From NCBI RefSeq assembly GCF_008056315.1, contig NZ_VRKQ01000008.1, positions 186,001 through 250,000 of the forward strand: a stretch of DNA of 64,000 bases. The letters are read 5' to 3'. Under the pieces are notes generated by a model. It made no database searches. It had not been told where the DNA came from and worked only from the letters and a program-made list of their open reading frames with translations. Numbering within the stretch: position 1 is the stretch's first letter; every line of letters starts with the position of its first letter. A program made the translations under genes and the position numbers. Origin of the DNA: Seonamhaeicola maritimus. GTDB taxonomy: Bacteria; Bacteroidota; Bacteroidia; Flavobacteriales; Flavobacteriaceae. Of this stretch, positions 60,557-64,000 are shown in pieces.

Positions 60557-61729
60557 ATGGAGAATATTAATAAAAACAGACTCTTTTTGGCAAGTTGTCT
60601 TGCCTTAATTACAACAGCAATGACATTTGCTATTAGAGCACGTTTAGAAACTGTTTTTGGACCTGAAGGAGTCGGTTTAACTTTAGAGCAAATAGGTTAT
60701 GCTTTTGCACCTGCCTTTTTTGGGTTTACCATTGCAATGATTATAGGGGGGCCTTTAGTTGATTTGTTAGGGATTAAGAAAATAACTTGGATGGCCTTTA
60801 TTACACATGCAGTTGGTATCGTTTTAACTCTCATGGCAGATTCTATGACCTCGCTATTTATTGCTACGCTATTTATTGGTATTGGTAATGGATTTGTTGA
60901 AGCTGCTTTAAATCCAATGGTAGCCTCAATGTTTCCGAATGAAAAAACTAAAATGCTTAATAGGTTCCATGTATGGTTCCCAGGCGGAATTGTGATTGGA
61001 GCTATTGTAGGATGGTTTATAATGGATGTGCTGGATTTAAGTTGGCAAATTATGGTGGGAACTTTATTTATTCCACTGGTTATTTATGGTGTTCTTTTTT
61101 GGGGACAAAAAATCCCAGTTACAGAACGTGTGCAATTAGGAATCAGTAATAAAAAAATGTTTTCAAGTGTACTAAAACCTCTATTCTTGTTTATGGTGGC
61201 TTGTATGTTTTTGACAGCCGCTTCTGAACTTGGAACTACACAACGTATTGAATCACTTTTAAAAGAATCGGTAGCGGCTCCATTATTAGTTTTGGCTTTT
61301 ATTAATGGAATTATGGCACTAGGTAGAATGTTTGCGGGTCAGGTTGTTCATAAGTTAAAGCCTTCAGGTATGTTGTTGTATTCGGCCATATTTACTTTTA
61401 TAGGGTTATGGATGTTAACAGTTGTTAGTGGAGGGATGGTTTTTGTTGCCGCTGCAATTTTCGCTGTTGGAGTAACATTCTTCTGGCCAACAATGTTAGG
61501 TTTTGTGGCAGAATATTTGCCTGAAACAGGAGCTCTTGGTTTATCAATTATGGGAGGAGCAGGAATGTTTTCAGTATCTATAGTGTTGCCAATAATGGGG
61601 AAATTAATGGATGATTCGAATGCAGCAGAAGCGTTGCGTACTATGTCTATTTTACCAGCTATTTTAATTGTAGCTTTTTTAGGGCTTAGTATTTATATGA
61701 AAAAAAGAAATAAAACAGTAGAAGCATAA
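60557..61729 (+). CDS. MFS sugar transporter
   Basis: 390 residues with about 12 membrane helices. The N-terminal MFS signature region is present (IIGGPLVDLLGIKKITWMAF between helices 2 and 3; ATLFIGIGNGFVEAALNPMV in helix 4). It resembles sugar/fucose-permease-type facilitators. It would move the sugar or keto-sugar across the inner membrane to the Gfo/Idh and isomerase proteins encoded beside it. The spacing of 7-28 nt to its neighbours indicates one transcript. Confidence 0.92.
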   Translation: MENINKNRLFLASCLALITTAMTFAIRARLETVFGPEGVGLTLEQIGYAFAPAFFGFTIAMIIGGPLVDLLGIKKITWMAFITHAVGIVLTLMADSMTSLFIATLFIGIGNGFVEAALNPMVASMFPNEKTKMLNRFHVWFPGGIVIGAIVGWFIMDVLDLSWQIMVGTLFIPLVIYGVLFWGQKIPVTERVQLGISNKKMFSSVLKPLFLFMVACMFLTAASELGTTQRIESLLKESVAAPLLVLAFINGIMALGRMFAGQVVHKLKPSGMLLYSAIFTFIGLWMLTVVSGGMVFVAAAIFAVGVTFFWPTMLGFVAEYLPETGALGLSIMGGAGMFSVSIVLPIMGKLMDDSNAAEALRTMSILPAILIVAFLGLSIYMKKRNKTVEA

Positions 61730-61736
61730 ATAAAAT

Positions 61737-62885
61737 ATGAGTAGAAAATTAAGAATGGGAATGATCGGTGGTGGCACCGGTTCATTCATTGGAGATGTTC
61801 ATAGAAAAGCAGCTTCAATTGATGGAATGATTGATTTGGTTTGTGGTGCCTTTAGTAGTAGTGCCGAAAAATCAATTACTTCAGGAAAAGCATTATATCT
61901 AAATGAAGATAGATGTTACGGGAGTTTTGAAGAAATGATTCAAAAAGAAAAAGAACTCCCTGAAGATGTTAGAATGGATTTTGTAGCTATTGTAACACCA
62001 AATCATATGCACTTTCCTCCCGCTAAAATGGCTTTAGAAAATGGTTTTAATGTGGTTTGTGATAAACCGATGACTTTGACCTTGGACGAAGCAGTTGAAT
62101 TAGAAAAGATTGTTGAAAAGAGCGGTAAACTTTTCGCTTTAACACATAATTATACGGGTAACTCTTTGGTTAAACAAGCCAAGGCGATGGTTGATAATGG
62201 TGACTTAGGAAACATTAGAAAAATTCAAGTGCAATATCTTCAAGGGTGGTTGTCAACTGCTGTAGAAGGAACAGATAATAAACAGGCTGCTTGGAGAGTA
62301 GATCCTAAACGTTCTGGAATTGGAGGCGCATTAGGTGATATTGGTACACATGCTGAAAATTTGGTAGAATATATTACAGGATTAAAAATTGAAGAGTTAG
62401 CAGCAGACCTTGGACGGTTTGGAGATGGACGTGTTTTAGATGATGATGGCAACGTGTTAATCCGTATGGAAAATGGTGCTAAGGGTACCATGTCTTTTTC
62501 TCAAATTGCTTTAGGTGAAGAAAATAATTTGGCTATTAAAGTCTATGGAGAAAAAGGGAGTTTGGAATGGCATCAGGAAAATCCAAACCAATTGATAACA
62601 CATTGGTTAAACGACCCTGTGAAAGTTTACACGCCCAATGGTAATAGTCTTTACCCAGAAGCACTAGCTGTGTCAAGAATTCCTGCTGGACACCCAGAAG
62701 GGTATTTAGAAGCTTTTGCTACTATTTATAAGAATTTTGCAACGCATTTGTTAGCAGTTTTAAATGGTGAAACTATTGAAAATCCTGATTACCCAACAGC
62801 TAAAGATGGAGTGCGAGGTATGCAATTTATTTATGCATCTGTAGAGAGTGATAAGAATAATGCTGCCTGGACTAAATTAAGTTAA
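61737..62885 (+). CDS. Gfo/Idh/MocA oxidoreductase, cytoplasmic
   Basis: 382 residues without a signal peptide, unlike the other three in this region. The Rossmann motif is MGMIGGGTGSFIGDVH; the catalytic Lys is in VVCDKPMTL, and GALGDIGTHAENL provides the family's active-site Asp/His. It probably uses NAD(P) to reduce or oxidise the sugar imported by the MFS gene upstream (7 nt gap). A TIM-barrel isomerase follows 20 nt later. Confidence 0.94.
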   Translation: MSRKLRMGMIGGGTGSFIGDVHRKAASIDGMIDLVCGAFSSSAEKSITSGKALYLNEDRCYGSFEEMIQKEKELPEDVRMDFVAIVTPNHMHFPPAKMALENGFNVVCDKPMTLTLDEAVELEKIVEKSGKLFALTHNYTGNSLVKQAKAMVDNGDLGNIRKIQVQYLQGWLSTAVEGTDNKQAAWRVDPKRSGIGGALGDIGTHAENLVEYITGLKIEELAADLGRFGDGRVLDDDGNVLIRMENGAKGTMSFSQIALGEENNLAIKVYGEKGSLEWHQENPNQLITHWLNDPVKVYTPNGNSLYPEALAVSRIPAGHPEGYLEAFATIYKNFATHLLAVLNGETIENPDYPTAKDGVRGMQFIYASVESDKNNAAWTKLS

Positions 62886-62905
62886 CAAAAAATATAAAGT
62901 AATAA

Positions 62906-63958
62906 ATGAAAACAATAAAAGGACCTGCAGTTTTTCTAGCTCAATTTGCAGGTAGTGAAGCACCATTTAATAGTTTAGATGGTATGTGTAAATGGGCAGC
63001 AGATTTAGGCTATAAAGGTATTCAGATTCCAACTTGGGAGTCTCATTTGATTGATATTGAGAAAGCAGCTGAAAGTCAAACATATTGTGATGAATTGAAA
63101 GGAAAAGTAAATTCTTATGGTTTGGAAATCACAGAATTATCTACGCATTTGCAAGGGCAATTAGTAGCTGTTAATCCAGCTTACGATTCTATGTTTGATG
63201 GTTTTGCGCCTGAGCATGTTAGAGGTAACCCAAAAGCAAGAACAGAATGGGCAATTGACTTTGTTAAAAAATGTGGTACTGCAAGTGGAAGATTAGGCTT
63301 AAATGCTCATGCTACCTTTTCTGGTGCTTTGATGTGGCATACCGTTTATCCTTGGCCACAAAGACCAGCTGGATTGGTAGAAATGGGATTTAAAGAATTG
63401 GCTAATCGTTGGACACCAATCTTAAATCATTTTGATGAATATGGTGTGGATGTTTGTTATGAGATTCATCCAGGAGAAGATATTCACGATGGTATTACCT
63501 ATGAAAGGTTTTTAGAAGCCACTGGAAATCATTCACGTGCTAATATCTTATATGATCCAAGTCATTATGTATTACAGCAATTAGATTATTTATCATTCAT
63601 AGATATTTACCATGAAAGAATTCGTTCGTTCCATGTAAAAGATGCAGAATTTAATCCTACAGGAAAACAAGGTGTTTATGGCGGATATGCCGATTGGAAA
63701 GATCGTGCTGGACGTTTTAGAAGTTTAGGAGATGGTCAAGTTGATTTCAAAGGGATTTTCACTAAGCTAACTAAATACGAAGTTGATGTTTGGGCTGTCA
63801 TGGAATGGGAGTGTTGTATAAAATCTTCTGAACAAGGTGCTAGGGAAGGTGCGCCATTCATTCAAAAGAATATTATAGAAGCAGCTCAAAGAAGTTTTGA
63901 TGATTTCGCAGGAGGAGATATTGATGAAGACTATTTGAAAAGTGTATTAGGTGTCTGA
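62906..63958 (+). CDS. Sugar phosphate isomerase/epimerase-family TIM-barrel protein
   Basis: 350 residues, no signal peptide. AP-endonuclease-2-like barrel with YEIHPGEDIHDG (metal Glu), NILYDPSHYVLQQLD (Asp/His), IRSFHVKDAEF and VMEWECC near the end. These four clusters make the divalent-metal site. It belongs to the same broad family as keto-sugar isomerases and deglycosidase-type enzymes found beside Gfo/Idh proteins. Cytoplasmic partner of the preceding oxidoreductase, inferred from operon position. Confidence 0.93.
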   Translation: MKTIKGPAVFLAQFAGSEAPFNSLDGMCKWAADLGYKGIQIPTWESHLIDIEKAAESQTYCDELKGKVNSYGLEITELSTHLQGQLVAVNPAYDSMFDGFAPEHVRGNPKARTEWAIDFVKKCGTASGRLGLNAHATFSGALMWHTVYPWPQRPAGLVEMGFKELANRWTPILNHFDEYGVDVCYEIHPGEDIHDGITYERFLEATGNHSRANILYDPSHYVLQQLDYLSFIDIYHERIRSFHVKDAEFNPTGKQGVYGGYADWKDRAGRFRSLGDGQVDFKGIFTKLTKYEVDVWAVMEWECCIKSSEQGAREGAPFIQKNIIEAAQRSFDDFAGGDIDEDYLKSVLGV

Positions 63959-63984
63959 TACTAACTTATAAATAATATTAAACC

Positions 63985-64000
63985 ATGCAGATAAAAGAAG
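63985..64000 (+). CDS. Start of the next gene in the isomerase/MFS operon, truncated by the window end
   Basis: An ATG 26 nt after the previous stop codon opens a frame MQIKE that runs off the window. Spacing fits the operon pattern. Too little is visible for any product call. Confidence 0.45.

Noticed and set aside
1-64000. CRISPR arrays, insertion sequences, prophage, rRNA
   Set aside because: No regular direct-repeat arrays, no transposase or integrase genes and no rRNA-like stretches were seen.

Overview
The window reads as chromosome of a low-GC marine-type member of the Bacteroidota, most likely family Flavobacteriaceae. The signs are GLPGLI-family proteins, TonB-dependent receptors with an N-terminal carboxypeptidase-like domain, many Bacteroidetes-type lipoprotein signals, and recurring promoter boxes of the form TTG-N18-21-TAnnTTTG. 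Shine-Dalgarno sequences are generally absent. I see no insertion sequence, phage, CRISPR array or rRNA.

Layout. 1-6.1 kb: end of an SRPBCC gene, a LysR regulator, and the divergent hutHUI histidine-degradation operon. 6.2-12 kb (minus): a Cys-rich repeat lipoprotein, then an M1 peptidase - sulfatase - dihaem peroxidase operon. 12-15 kb: soluble and membrane pyrophosphatases. 15.1-18.7 kb (minus): histidine kinase, response regulator, unknown exported protein, deoxynucleoside kinase. 18.9-24.8 kb: a small exported protein, three GLPGLI proteins and a TonB receptor, divergent from the two-component genes across a phased GTTAAC repeat. 24.8-29.7 kb: tRNA-Tyr, a YwqK-like gene flanked by inverted repeats, arsR-arsM with a repeated operator, and a large lipoprotein. 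29.9-38.5 kb: metK behind a probable SAM-II riboswitch, and the ilvDBNCA operon behind a transcription attenuator with an Ile/Val-rich leader peptide.

38.5-64 kb is a carbohydrate-oxidation region: three DUF1080 (3-keto-glycoside hydrolase family) lipoproteins, four Gfo/Idh/MocA oxidoreductases, three TIM-barrel sugar isomerases, two GMC dehydrogenases each with a gluconate-2-dehydrogenase-subunit-3 partner, a TonB receptor, an MFS transporter, an AraC regulator, an azurin, and a propeller-cupredoxin fusion. I infer that glycosides are oxidised at C3 in the periplasm, cleaved by DUF1080 enzymes, and the keto-sugars then reduced or isomerised, with cupredoxins as plausible electron acceptors.

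The most interesting unexplained signal is a motif TTTCA-N-TGAA-(T/A)A found at four intergenic sites of this region (azurin, TonB-receptor operon, GMC/AraC divergent region, isomerase/MFS operon). At the sites with a recognisable -7 box it lies at a nearly constant distance upstream. It looks like the operator of the AraC regulator at 58.4 kb and would join these operons into one regulon.
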